From contig CAKZPV010000049.1 of assembly GCA_937139405.1 (NCBI GenBank), positions 62,001 through 126,000 on the forward strand: a stretch of 64,000 nucleotides of DNA, in the 5' to 3' direction. The notes under the pieces were generated by a model. That model worked only from the letters and a program-made list of their open reading frames with translations, was not told where the DNA came from and did no database searches. A program made the position numbers and the translations under genes. Position 1 is the first letter of the stretch. Every line of letters begins with the position of its first letter. This DNA is from an uncultured Nitrospirota bacterium. Its GTDB lineage: Bacteria; Nitrospirota; Nitrospiria; Nitrospirales; UBA8639. Positions 15,099-24,370 of this stretch are shown piece after piece.

Positions 15099-17809
15099 CT
15101 TCTCTTCGAAAATCCGGCATTACAATCACGTTAAATGATGATAGGTTAGAAATAAATGCCCCTTCTGGAGAAGTAACCGAATCTTTAAAGAATGAACTGA
15201 AACTTCGAAAAAAAGAAATAGTAAACTTTCTTAGAGAAACCAACAAGCCACGTGAAATAAAAGATGAGCCGATCACTCCGATTGCCCGCGATCAGGATCT
15301 CTTCCTTTCTCCTTCCCAAGAACGAGTATGGTCGCTCACCCAGCTCATGCCCCAAAATCCCTTTTTCAATATGTATAACGCTTTTACAATTGAGGGTCCA
15401 CTCGATGCCCTTGTCCTAGAAAACAGCTTACAAGAAATCATTCGGCGCCATGAAATCCTTAGAACGACATTTTCCAGTATTATTCCTCCCGTTCAGATTA
15501 TATCACCTGAAGTGATATTCACCCTGTCTCGAGTTGATCTGAGAAAACATGATCAACAAACAAAGATCTTAGAAATAGAAAGATTAGCGAATATTGAAGC
15601 GAGAGCGCTCTTTGATCTAACAAGTGGTCCGTTAATACGAGCTCAACTATTGGAAGTGGACAGTCACGTGCATGTCTTTATGGTCACCATGCACCACATC
15701 ATTTCTGATGGATGGTCTTTCTTTGTGTTTTTTAAGGAATTAACAACTCTCTATGAGACCTCTATCTCTCACCAAGAGAAATCGCTGCCAAATTTAACAA
15801 TTCAATACGCTGATTTTTCTAGCTGGCATCGTAAATGGTTGGAGAGTGAACAATGCGAGGTCCAGGTTAAATACTGGCGAAAAGAATTAGGGCGTGATTT
15901 AGTGCCACTAGTTTTGCCTTTAGATTGGTCTCGTCCGGCTCAACCGACAACAGAGGCAGCCTCACAAACGCGGGCATTAACTTCCGCAATTGTTAGGGAA
16001 TTTGCAACCGTAACAACGCATCATGGGATTTCTAGCCACATCCTATTTCTTGCAACCTTTCTTGTGATGCTCTTTAAGTATTCAGACCAGGAAGATCTTG
16101 TCATCTGTACTCCGGTCTCCGGACGCAATCGTCACGAGTTAAAATATCTTATTGGATTTTTTAATAACATAGTTCCTATTCGGATAATGCTTAAAAAAGA
16201 TTTGGTAATTTCTGAATTTTTGGAAAACGTTCGAATTAAGACCTTAGATGTCTTTGAACATCAAGACGTTCCTTTTCACCACATACTCAGCGAATCTAAC
16301 ATTGGTGGAGTCCCGCTGACTCGAGCTATGTTTGATTTTCAAAACAACCAAACTCAGTCTTTACGACTTCCAGGGACCACCATCGAGACACTTGACATCC
16401 ACAACGGCACCACAAACTTTGAATTGGCCCTCACTGTATTTGAGGAGGGAAACACTTATAAATTGGTCATGGAGTATAAAACATCGTTATTTGAAAATTT
16501 GTCGATACAAAAAATGTTGTCCTCTTTTGAAACAGTCCTGGAGAACATTGCACACAATCCGACCCGAAAGTTATCGGAAATTCCCAATACCATCGACAAG
16601 CTACAACAGGAAACCTACGTAAAACGTAATGAGCACAAACAAAGAAGATTTTCGAGCACTGAAGATGGAACGATAATCCCTCATACCCAAAGAAATTCTC
16701 CCTTCTCTACGAAAAATAATGAGCCTCTGGTCGAAGATTTGGAACGTCGAAACTCTTTAGAAAGCCAAATGACCAAAATATGGGAGAAATTGTTGGGGAA
16801 AGACTCGATAGACAAGGATGAGAATTTTTTTGAATTGGGAGGTGACTCCCTTCTTGTTCTTCGTTTATTTGTGGAAATTGAAAAAGTCATTGGAGAGTCT
16901 TTTTCTCCATCAACGATAGTACAAGCACCGACCATTAAACAATTGACTAATGTTATAGCAAAGGGGCAAAAGTTTGATTCGTCAGATTTAATTTTCCCCA
17001 TTCAAGTAAGAGGTTCAAAAACTCCCATCTTTGCAGTCCCTTTTATAGGAGATAACGGACGAGGTTTCGTGAGATTATCTCGACTTCTGGGTCCAGACCA
17101 ACCTTTCTACGGATTCAAATCTGTGGGACTAGACGGCAAGGAAAAACCTATTGAGCAGATCGAACTGTTGGCAGCCAATTACATTCGTGAAGTTGAATCC
17201 ATTCAACCACAGGGGCCTTATTTCTTAGTGGGCTTCTGCATGGGTGGTCTTGTTGCTTTCGAGATGGCCCAACAATTTCATTCAAAAGGAAAACACGTGG
17301 CCTTTTTGGGTATCATGGATGCTTGGTTACCCCATTCGAACCCAGATTCAGCTGGATTTAAAATTAAAAAGTATCCGAGGCTTGAAGTCTTACGAGAAGC
17401 ATTTCTTCGTTATCATAAGGAATTAAGAGGGAGCGGATTTCGAAATTGGATTCCCCATACCTTAAAAAAAATTCAGACAATTTCAGAAATGGTGAAACGG
17501 CATGATGTTTATAAAGAAGATGAGATAGAAAAAATTAGAAGATTGATTGCGGACGCGAATCGTCGAGCTTCAGAGGCTTACCTCCCGAAACCTTATCAGG
17601 GAAAGATGACGTATTTTTTGGCTTCAGGCAATAGAAATACTAGTACGCTTGACCCGAGATTTGAATGGGAAGATTTCGCACCTCAAGGGTTTGAAATGAT
17701 TCGGATCCCCGCTACCAGTGGTGCCAAAATGTTCGCGCAACCTTATGTACACGAGTTAAGTATTCATCTGAAGACCATTTTAGAAAGAGTTCAAAAAGAG
17801 AGGAACTAA
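15077..17809 (+). CDS. Terminal NRPS protein: TubC-like docking-C-T-TE (no A domain, Cys-type TE)
   Basis: A 910-residue protein. Residues 1-53 (LEFLTSLRKSGITITLNDD...) match the TubC-type N-terminal docking domain. The C domain (about 75-500) has HHIISDG at 206-212. No A domain follows: a linker leads to a T domain (FFELGGDSL, Ser591) and a thioesterase (about 650-905). The TE nucleophile motif is GFCMGG with Cys721 where Ser is usual; Asp748 (MDAW) and His892 (YVHEL) complete a plausible triad. The C-T pair may accept an amino acid loaded in trans, transfer the chain to an outside nucleophile, or simply relay it. Cys-type TEs are known from strained-ring or unusual releases (for example obafluorin and sulfazecin), so cyclisation is one option. 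GGGAG upstream is the likely ribosome binding site. Confidence 0.9.
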   Translation: MNTLEFLTSLRKSGITITLNDDRLEINAPSGEVTESLKNELKLRKKEIVNFLRETNKPREIKDEPITPIARDQDLFLSPSQERVWSLTQLMPQNPFFNMYNAFTIEGPLDALVLENSLQEIIRRHEILRTTFSSIIPPVQIISPEVIFTLSRVDLRKHDQQTKILEIERLANIEARALFDLTSGPLIRAQLLEVDSHVHVFMVTMHHIISDGWSFFVFFKELTTLYETSISHQEKSLPNLTIQYADFSSWHRKWLESEQCEVQVKYWRKELGRDLVPLVLPLDWSRPAQPTTEAASQTRALTSAIVREFATVTTHHGISSHILFLATFLVMLFKYSDQEDLVICTPVSGRNRHELKYLIGFFNNIVPIRIMLKKDLVISEFLENVRIKTLDVFEHQDVPFHHILSESNIGGVPLTRAMFDFQNNQTQSLRLPGTTIETLDIHNGTTNFELALTVFEEGNTYKLVMEYKTSLFENLSIQKMLSSFETVLENIAHNPTRKLSEIPNTIDKLQQETYVKRNEHKQRRFSSTEDGTIIPHTQRNSPFSTKNNEPLVEDLERRNSLESQMTKIWEKLLGKDSIDKDENFFELGGDSLLVLRLFVEIEKVIGESFSPSTIVQAPTIKQLTNVIAKGQKFDSSDLIFPIQVRGSKTPIFAVPFIGDNGRGFVRLSRLLGPDQPFYGFKSVGLDGKEKPIEQIELLAANYIREVESIQPQGPYFLVGFCMGGLVAFEMAQQFHSKGKHVAFLGIMDAWLPHSNPDSAGFKIKKYPRLEVLREAFLRYHKELRGSGFRNWIPHTLKKIQTISEMVKRHDVYKEDEIEKIRRLIADANRRASEAYLPKPYQGKMTYFLASGNRNTSTLDPRFEWEDFAPQGFEMIRIPATSGAKMFAQPYVHELSIHLKTILERVQKERN

Positions 17810-18127
17810 TTCCCCAATCAAGACAAGGCCAAACTAATAGAATCATCGAGCTGTTCGTCGCCTCTTGGAAATGCTACCTACTCATCATTTGTAGAAAGGA
17901 GCCAACACTTTTCAGTGTTGCGAATTCATCTTGTATTATATGGCCTTCATGCTGTATGACCTGTTTTTTGACTACTAGCTTTTGATTCACCATCTCGTCG
18001 TAACGAAAGTCAGTGTTACAGACAAATGTGGTCATAAGTCGATATGTATTATATTCATTCTATCAAAAAAATTGTAGATTCAGGCTTAAATGAAACTAAA
18101 TTTACTTTCGAGAAAGGTGATGCAGGT
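17810..18127. other. Intergenic region after the NRPS genes
   Basis: No gene is evident here. A perfect six-base-pair hairpin (AACACT at 17904-17909, AGTGTT at 17914-17919) lies 95 bases after the terminal NRPS stop and has no T run. An in-frame extension of the next gene starts at 18044, but the ribosome binding site points to 18128. Confidence 0.35.
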
Positions 18128-18913
18128 ATGATATCTTCTAGCAATGAAAAACGACATGTGTCTTTATCACCAATGACCACCACGAGTCTCATGCCTAATG
18201 TGCTCAAATCGATTGGCCTGCTCTTAGGACTTTTCTTGTTTCTATGCGATCCCTCCAACGCGCACGATTATTGGTTCGAATTCGAAAGCCAAGACTATGT
18301 ACTCTATCGAGGGCATCATCTGATCCAACACGAAGGAGAGAATATTGTTCCCTATGATCCAGCCATCATCAAAAAGGTCTACTGTGCTGATCAGAATGGA
18401 GTGGTTCGCACCATCGATCCTCCTCTGCACTACCCCGCACGGATACCTGGACCATGCACGGCTCTTACGGTGGAGATGGACACAGGCTATTGGTCGCAAA
18501 CGTGGACCGAGACTCTGAATCAACCTAAAGACGAAGTCTCTGACGCCCTATCGAGCTGGCGTGCCCTCGAGAGCACAAAACTGCTCAATGAGTGGATAGA
18601 CATACCCACTCCTAAGCCATTATCAGATGGCTTAGAAATTCTTCTAGAAAAGAACCCTTTTGGATTGGAAAATGGGCAGAAGCTTCGTCTACTAGTGATG
18701 CTGGAGGGCAAGCCTCTTGAAGGTGTAACAATGGCATATGATGGCAAACCACGCGGAGTGACGGGCAAGGATGGGAGGATGAACATTCGAGTCCGGCACG
18801 GTGGACTCCAAGTGATCACTGGAAGCATCAAAGAACCTCCACTTGATAGGACGAAAGCTGACAAACTCATACGCGCAACTGCCCTGTTTTTTGGGCTACC
18901 AGAAGAGCGTTAA
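18128..18913 (+). CDS. Periplasmic DUF4198 (COG5266-like) protein, possible metal-uptake component
   Basis: The ATG at 18128 is preceded by AAAGGTGAT at good spacing, giving 261 residues; an in-frame ATG at 18044 lacks such a site. A hydrophobic signal segment (SIGLLLGLFLFLCDP) ends at SNA, and the mature protein starts HDYWFEFES. The His-Asp-Tyr-Trp start and the C-terminal beta domain (LRLLVMLEGKPLEGV...GKPRGVTGKDG) fit DUF4198, a family annotated as periplasmic component of Co/Ni-type uptake. The next gene, an outer-membrane barrel, starts four bases after its stop, so they form a pair. It lies just after the NRPS genes and resembles the partial gene on their other side, which allows but does not prove a link to metal handling. 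Confidence 0.75.
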   Translation: MISSSNEKRHVSLSPMTTTSLMPNVLKSIGLLLGLFLFLCDPSNAHDYWFEFESQDYVLYRGHHLIQHEGENIVPYDPAIIKKVYCADQNGVVRTIDPPLHYPARIPGPCTALTVEMDTGYWSQTWTETLNQPKDEVSDALSSWRALESTKLLNEWIDIPTPKPLSDGLEILLEKNPFGLENGQKLRLLVMLEGKPLEGVTMAYDGKPRGVTGKDGRMNIRVRHGGLQVITGSIKEPPLDRTKADKLIRATALFFGLPEER

Positions 18914-18916
18914 GAA

Positions 18917-19939
18917 ATGTCAGCGCGCGCGTTTCCCCTCAAACATTTCTTGGTTCCCGCTCTGATCGGTGTGTGTGCTCTATTGGGTTGGTCCACAACA
19001 TCCTTTGCCCACCACGGTGTGGCGGGGATTGGGGTAGCCGGGCTCGAAGGGCCAGGGGCTCCTCTCGAGGCCGCCACTTCTGCAACCCTACCTGATGGAA
19101 AATTCCTTCTTTACCTCAAACTCGACCGTGCGGAGTACGACACGTTCGATTCCAATCCTTCAAACCCCGAGAGTGACTATGCCAACTTCTGGATTGGGGG
19201 AATCGGGTATGGCGTGACCCCCTGGTTTTCCGCGTATGTGTTTGTTCCCTATAATGAAAAGATCGACGAGCCAGGAGGCTTTGACACAAGGGGATTTGCA
19301 GATATCTCACTCTTCGGCCAGCTTGGCTTCAAATGGGATGAGGGGTTACAACTCACACCGGCCAATGAAAGCCTGGATGACCTGGAAGACTGGCGCTTCA
19401 CCGTGTTCGGCGGCGCCAGCATTCCGACAGGAGACGAGAACCGTCGTGATCACAATGGGAACATTGATCCCGGAAAATCCACTGGCTTCGGAGCCCCTTC
19501 ATATTTAACTGGGCTGACAGTGACCAAAACCCTGACTGACCGACTGACCTTTAACCTTGAATTGTCGCGCAACGCGTTTCTCAAGAACCGCTATGCGGAT
19601 GGCAATCGTACTCGCTTCGGAACGGAATATCGGATCAATCCGGCACTGATCGCCCGCACCTACACAAATCTGTCTCAGAAGTTACGGTTAGACTTCTCCC
19701 TGGAACCCCAGTACCTCAAGCTCGGAAGAGATCGAACGAATGGGGAGAATGAGCGGGCGACGGGGGGCGAGATGTTGTATCTTTTGCCAGGCATTCGCGC
19801 CTATTGGAGCAATGTCAGCCTGGCGACTGGGATCAAAGTCCCTGTATGGACCAATCTGAATGAGGAAAGCGAGCAGCAAGGCGGGGAAGGCACTGAAGAC
19901 TACCGCTTTATCTTCACCTTTTCAGTACTATTCCCTTAA
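18917..19939 (+). CDS. Outer-membrane beta-barrel transporter-like protein
   Basis: A 340-residue exported protein. The signal peptide ends at SFAHHGVAG, leaving a mature N-terminus with two histidines. The rest is a series of amphipathic beta strands with aromatic girdles (FTVFGGASIPTGDE, LTFNLELSRNAF, LRLDFSLEPQYL, YRFIFTFSVLFP) and a C-terminal aromatic-Pro end. This fits the MetA-pathway/transporter-like barrel group (PF13557-like). It is translated with the preceding DUF4198 gene. It has no plug domain or TonB box, so it is not a classic siderophore receptor. The substrate is unknown; metal passage is suggested only by its partner. Confidence 0.7.
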   Translation: MSARAFPLKHFLVPALIGVCALLGWSTTSFAHHGVAGIGVAGLEGPGAPLEAATSATLPDGKFLLYLKLDRAEYDTFDSNPSNPESDYANFWIGGIGYGVTPWFSAYVFVPYNEKIDEPGGFDTRGFADISLFGQLGFKWDEGLQLTPANESLDDLEDWRFTVFGGASIPTGDENRRDHNGNIDPGKSTGFGAPSYLTGLTVTKTLTDRLTFNLELSRNAFLKNRYADGNRTRFGTEYRINPALIARTYTNLSQKLRLDFSLEPQYLKLGRDRTNGENERATGGEMLYLLPGIRAYWSNVSLATGIKVPVWTNLNEESEQQGGEGTEDYRFIFTFSVLFP

Positions 19940-19975
19940 CAAAGGCTCAAATTATCGGTCACTCATCAGATCACT

Positions 19976-20584
19976 TTAAATAGGATCAAGATGGCCAGTT
20001 CCCGTTAAATCTTCTAGATTGATGTCCGCTGTGGCACGAACCCTGACGTCATTTAACACTAAAGTCCCCACGATCTGTATTCTGCCTGTCAGCTTATCGA
20101 GATTTTCATTACCTAAAACACAAAGTTTACGCTCAAGTCGAACTCCTAATTCTGTACTGCCTCTCGTATCGAGAAATCGAATCACGACATATCCTTGATC
20201 AATTGATTTTTTCATTCCAATTTCTTTTTTTTCAGATTTTATTGCTAGTTCAATTGGATGATCCCCTGTGGATAAAAAGTCGACGACATCGTATTGAGGA
20301 TTTCCTAATTCTTCTGTGTCATTCTCGGGACTTATTGATTCTTTTATTTTGGAGGTGGCACAGTTCTCCTCCAATTCCTCCATATGTTTACGCAGACTCA
20401 AGGGTCTTAAATCTTTCCAAACCTTTTTGATGTGTTCAAGACAATCTTCCTTTTCCCCTGTGAATCCTATCTCTTTCCATCCCGCGGGAATTTCGCGATC
20501 CATAGGCCAAATTGAATATTGTTCTTCCTCATTCACCACAACCCGAAGGTCTCCACCTAGAAAGTCTGCTTGCGTATCACTCAT
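19976..20584 (-). CDS. MbtH-like protein fused to an unknown C-terminal domain
   Basis: A 202-residue protein. Residues 8-67 are a clear MbtH-like domain: [25 protein letters not shown] and [11 protein letters not shown] hold the conserved tryptophans and the SLR end. MbtH proteins bind A domains of NRPSs and help them fold or work. Standard MbtH proteins are about 60-80 residues; here about 120 more follow. An acidic linker leads to a soluble, beta-rich region ([44 protein letters not shown]) that I cannot assign. The GGAGG ribosome binding site is well placed. The gene is the only MbtH homologue in the window, on the opposite strand about 2 kb past the NRPS genes, and very likely serves them. 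Confidence 0.85.
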   Translation of the reverse strand: MSDTQADFLGGDLRVVVNEEEQYSIWPMDREIPAGWKEIGFTGEKEDCLEHIKKVWKDLRPLSLRKHMEELEENCATSKIKESISPENDTEELGNPQYDVVDFLSTGDHPIELAIKSEKKEIGMKKSIDQGYVVIRFLDTRGSTELGVRLERKLCVLGNENLDKLTGRIQIVGTLVLNDVRVRATADINLEDLTGTGHLDPI

Positions 20585-20875
20585 TGCGCCGCCTCCAATC
20601 CCGCGATCAAATGATCTTTCACTCGCTCCTGTTCACCATTCATTCTGATGAACCATGGGGGCTGGATAGAAGTCACCCCGTCTCTCCTGAAATGCCTGTT
20701 GTGAAATGAAGAATGCAATCGAGAGAAGTTCTCAGATAGTTTCAACGCTCAATCCCCGATTTTTGGTAATTAATGGCCTATCTTGGGTCAAGCATTGGCA
20801 AGAGCTCTCGCGTATAAGGTTTCATTCATAGATAACTAAATTGGATCGATTGGCATTCGATGTGAGCCCAACGGA

Positions 20876-22072
20876 TCAAAGGTCACCGGGAGGAATGGAA
20901 ATATTTCCAATCATGCAATCGATGACCATATTTTGAAACCGATGAACGGGTTCTTCATACTGTGAGCTCATTCTCCCTCCCTGGTATACTTGAGCTGCCA
21001 TTCCTTTCTGCACGCGCTCCACTGCCTCTTGGTCTTCTAAGTTCACCTCATGCCAAAATTCATGAATCTTGCCGATTCTGTGTCTTGTATCCGGATCATT
21101 CATGGTCGAAGGAAGAACAAGCATATCTCCGGTTTCCTGCGTTTCGCCAGTCTCGCTTGGCTGATACAGCAATGCAAATATATGATCCGGGAGCACGAAT
21201 AAACACAGATTGGGAAAGACAAGAAAAAAATACGCGCTATTTTTTTCGGTTGCGTTTAATGTGTGATGCGGAACAAGCTGCATGTCCACTGTTGTAGGAT
21301 CTGGGGTTAATGGGGACGTACACCAGCCGTTGTACATCCCTGGCCCTTGGAATCGTGCCTTGTTTTCAAGCTTTGAGAATTGAGTAAGTCTAGGATGAAC
21401 CCACCGCAAATGATAGTTTTCAGTAAAATTCTCCGCCACGATTTTCCAATTAGCTTTTAAGGCGTAATGTTTCCGAGCGACCAATCCCAGATCCTTCAAG
21501 GGATAACGTCTCAAGCGATCGGGCAAATCACCTAACCATTCCTTCAGTGGAATCGGGTTAGGATTGAGATTGACAAATATAAAACAACCCCAGATATCCA
21601 CATGGACTGAGAATAAAGGGAAATCTTTTTTATTGAAATTATTTGCCTCGTCTGAATAGACTAGACTGTCGTCCTGTGAATTATTCTCTGCATGAAAAAA
21701 GGGAGTTGAGAGCAAACTGCCATCTAACGAGTATCTCCAGGAATGATAGGGACAACGGATCGACTCATAGTTTCCATCTTCATCAATCAATCGAGATCCT
21801 CTATGTCGACAGACATTATAGAATCCACGAATGTTATCTGTTTTGTCTCTCGTGATCATTAAGGGTTGGGCAGCTACAGTGGTGAGAAAAATATCTCCGG
21901 GTTGAGCTACTTGTGATACATACCCTACGCAAACCCAACTCCTTGAGAACACACGATCTTTTTCGAGCTCAAAAAACTTCCTGGACCTGTAAGCATCTGC
22001 CATCAATGTCATGGCACGATCAAAGGGAGGACGAGTGGCGAGATAGGTTTCTTCTTTTGTAAAGTCAATCAT
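20876..22072 (-). CDS. Rieske-type non-haem iron oxygenase, alpha subunit
   Basis: A 398-residue ring-hydroxylating-dioxygenase-type alpha subunit. The Rieske cluster ligands are Cys88-x-His90 and Cys107-x2-His110, and the catalytic iron motif is NFTENYHLRWVHP with His221 and His226. The family oxidises aromatics but also choline, carnitine and glycine betaine; members of the latter type are closest in layout. I use the ATG at 22072 because it begins a normal N-terminus. A GTG at 22117 with AAAGGATCA before it would add 15 unusual residues. It is divergent from ectB with a shared upstream region. It could act on a compatible solute or hydroxylate the peptide. No reductase partner is next to it. 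Confidence 0.82.
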   Translation of the reverse strand: MIDFTKEETYLATRPPFDRAMTLMADAYRSRKFFELEKDRVFSRSWVCVGYVSQVAQPGDIFLTTVAAQPLMITRDKTDNIRGFYNVCRHRGSRLIDEDGNYESIRCPYHSWRYSLDGSLLSTPFFHAENNSQDDSLVYSDEANNFNKKDFPLFSVHVDIWGCFIFVNLNPNPIPLKEWLGDLPDRLRRYPLKDLGLVARKHYALKANWKIVAENFTENYHLRWVHPRLTQFSKLENKARFQGPGMYNGWCTSPLTPDPTTVDMQLVPHHTLNATEKNSAYFFLVFPNLCLFVLPDHIFALLYQPSETGETQETGDMLVLPSTMNDPDTRHRIGKIHEFWHEVNLEDQEAVERVQKGMAAQVYQGGRMSSQYEEPVHRFQNMVIDCMIGNISIPPGDL

Positions 22073-22302
22073 CACGAAATAGTCTAGGTAAAATTTTATA
22101 ATTTTCCAATAATACACTGATCCTTTTGTGAATGTTTACCATAATTCGCTCTAATAAAGATGGGCGGCCTCTAAAAGGAATAAGAAAGTGAGCAAGATTT
22201 CCGTATCCTATTAACCGATGAAAATGGCATCTTAGCATTCCCCAAGCTGATTCACCCACAGATAAATCTGCAATGCTCTAATTGCGCCCGAATGGAGATC
22301 AT

Positions 22303-23631
22303 ATGGCCACTTATGAGAGAATCCCTAACTCAGTCATGCAAACGACTGAATACCCCGAAACAGGATATCAGGAAGTTTCAACAAATATGCAAATATTTCA
22401 TTCATTAGAATCTGAAGTGCGTTCTTATATCCGCTGTTTTCCTACAGTTTTCAAAAAATCCAAAGAAGCATATCTGTTTAATGAGGAAGGGAAGAGGTAT
22501 ATAGATTTTTTTGCTGGGGCAGGATCGCTTAACTATGGCCACAATAACGACCAGGTTAAACGAGCTATTTTAAAGTATGTCCAAGAAGATGGGATTCTTC
22601 TTAGCTTAGATAAAGCGACTACTGCAAAAAGACATTTTTTAAAACAAATTTCCTCGATTATATTTGAGCCGAGAGGGTTGCAGTACAAAATTCAATTCAC
22701 CGGCCCCACTGGTACGAATGCGATTGAAGCGGCATTGAAATTAGCTCGGCTGGTGAAAGGGCGTTCCAATATTATTGCATTTACAAATGCATTTCACGGA
22801 ATGACCTTGGGATCATTAACCCTTACCTCTAACGATCTGATTCGGAATAGGCCATATATGAATCGATCGAATGTGACGATCATGCCATACGATGGTTACC
22901 TGGGTGAGGGAATTGACACCATAGCGTATCTCCGGCGCTTTCTGGAGGATAATCATAGCGGTATTGATCTTCCTGCCGCCGTTATACTTGAAACTGTTCA
23001 GGCTGAAGGTGGAGTGCATCTAGCAACTGATCAATGGTTACGGGATCTTGAACAAGTTTGTCGTGATTTTGATCTCTTATTAATTGTCGACGACATTCAA
23101 GTTGGCAATGGGAGGACTGGAACGTTTTTTAGCTTTGAGAATGCAGGCATCCGTCCGGATATTGTGACATTAGGTAAATCTATCGGAGGAGGATTGCCAC
23201 TTTCTTTGGTACTAATAAGGCCTGCCATTGATCAATGGAAACCTGGTGAGCATTCTGGGACGTTTAGAGGCAATAATTTGGCATTTGTCGCGGGAGCAGA
23301 GGTTTTAGATTACTGGAAAGATGAGGCGTTTTCTCAATCTGTTATTCATAAATCGGATCTTGCTGCGGAAAGATTTCAGACTTTTCAAAAAAAGTATGAG
23401 GCTCTCAATATCAAAGTACGAGGAAAAGGTTTAATTTTTGGTCTAGAGTTTCCTTCGAATAATCTGGCTCCCAAGATTGCGGAGCACGCATTTAATTTGG
23501 GCTTAATCATCGAAGTAACGGGAGTGAAAAAAAATGTACTCAAGTTTCTCCCTCCATTAACGATTGAAGAAGAAGTTTTGCAAGATGGACTTGATATTAT
23601 TGATGCGGCAATTCAGGCAACTATCGCATAA
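22303..23631 (+). CDS. ectB: Diaminobutyrate--2-oxoglutarate aminotransferase
   Basis: A class III PLP aminotransferase that turns L-aspartate-beta-semialdehyde into L-2,4-diaminobutyrate using glutamate. The ATG at 22303 has GGAG just upstream; the longer TTG start does not. The protein is 442 residues. Visible features are GPTGTNAIEAALKLAR (cofactor phosphate contact), NAFHGMTLGSL, the acidic VDDIQVGNGRTG and the PLP lysine Lys292 in LGKSIGGGLP. Length and motifs fit EctB closely. It is followed after 11 bases by ectC. No ectA gene lies in this window, so either the acetyltransferase is elsewhere or diaminobutyrate is used otherwise, for example as an NRPS building block (inference). Confidence 0.9.
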   Translation: MATYERIPNSVMQTTEYPETGYQEVSTNMQIFHSLESEVRSYIRCFPTVFKKSKEAYLFNEEGKRYIDFFAGAGSLNYGHNNDQVKRAILKYVQEDGILLSLDKATTAKRHFLKQISSIIFEPRGLQYKIQFTGPTGTNAIEAALKLARLVKGRSNIIAFTNAFHGMTLGSLTLTSNDLIRNRPYMNRSNVTIMPYDGYLGEGIDTIAYLRRFLEDNHSGIDLPAAVILETVQAEGGVHLATDQWLRDLEQVCRDFDLLLIVDDIQVGNGRTGTFFSFENAGIRPDIVTLGKSIGGGLPLSLVLIRPAIDQWKPGEHSGTFRGNNLAFVAGAEVLDYWKDEAFSQSVIHKSDLAAERFQTFQKKYEALNIKVRGKGLIFGLEFPSNNLAPKIAEHAFNLGLIIEVTGVKKNVLKFLPPLTIEEEVLQDGLDIIDAAIQATIA

Positions 23632-23642
23632 GGATGCAGTAA

Positions 23643-24044
23643 ATGATTGTTAGAACATTGAAGGAAGTTTTAGGAACCCAGCACGACGTGACGGCTCCTG
23701 AAAAGCAATGGCAAAGTCGCCGATTGCTTTTAAAAAAAGACCATTTAGGATTTTCGCTCCATGATACTATTATATACCCTAATACCGAGACTCATATTTG
23801 GTACAAGAATCACCTAGAAGTGGTGTATTGTATTGAAGGTGAAGGAGAGGTGGAGGTGTTGTCTCCTGAACAAAAAACCTATCAAATTTCGCCAGGAACC
23901 GTTTATGTGCTCAATCAACACGAAAAGCATGTTCTCAGAGCCAAAACGCAAATGCGAATAATCTGTGTGTTTGATCCTGCCTGTACTGGGACTGAGGTGC
24001 ACGGAGAAGAAGGCGCCTATCCAGCAGACGATTCGAGAGACTAG
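23643..24044 (+). CDS. ectC: L-ectoine synthase
   Basis: A 133-residue cupin that closes N-gamma-acetyl-diaminobutyrate to ectoine by loss of water. MIVRTLKEVLGT at the start, the cupin motifs (HLEVVYCIEGEGEVEV, TVYVLNQHEKHVLRA) and the FDPACTGTEVH end are characteristic. AAGGA straddling the ectB stop acts as ribosome binding site. Its normal substrate needs EctA, which is not present here. EctC proteins without a full ectABC set are known and may act on imported or alternative substrates. Confidence 0.92.
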   Translation: MIVRTLKEVLGTQHDVTAPEKQWQSRRLLLKKDHLGFSLHDTIIYPNTETHIWYKNHLEVVYCIEGEGEVEVLSPEQKTYQISPGTVYVLNQHEKHVLRAKTQMRIICVFDPACTGTEVHGEEGAYPADDSRD

Positions 24045-24370
24045 CCGATTTCGATTTTAGTAGCGGATGAGTTTTAATCTAATCATGACCACTCATTCGT
24101 TTTCTTTAGACCCTCCATGGGGCCAAGTAAACATTGTCAATCTTTTCAGTTGCACTCTTCTTGAAAGAGAAACTTAAACCAACCCACACAAGTACTTCAA
24201 CAGCCGGCTTCCAAGCTGGCCTTCAAACGCGAGATTTTTCCTAAAATTAGTTATCACTGCATCACGACAAGTGGAATTTGCCCACAGTGGATGGCAAAAA
24301 CCGTTGTCACCTTACTCTGAAATAAGACACCAGAAAACGTGGGGATTAGGGGCTATGTGTTGAAAAAAAA
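24045..24370. other. Intergenic region between ectC and tRNA-Thr
   Basis: No gene is seen. A stem (GCCGGCTT at 24203-24210 and AAGCTGGC at 24213-24220, with one G-T pair) is followed some 14 bases later by a short T run. It may be a weak terminator for ectBC. No copy of the tRNA 3' end is visible here. Confidence 0.3.
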
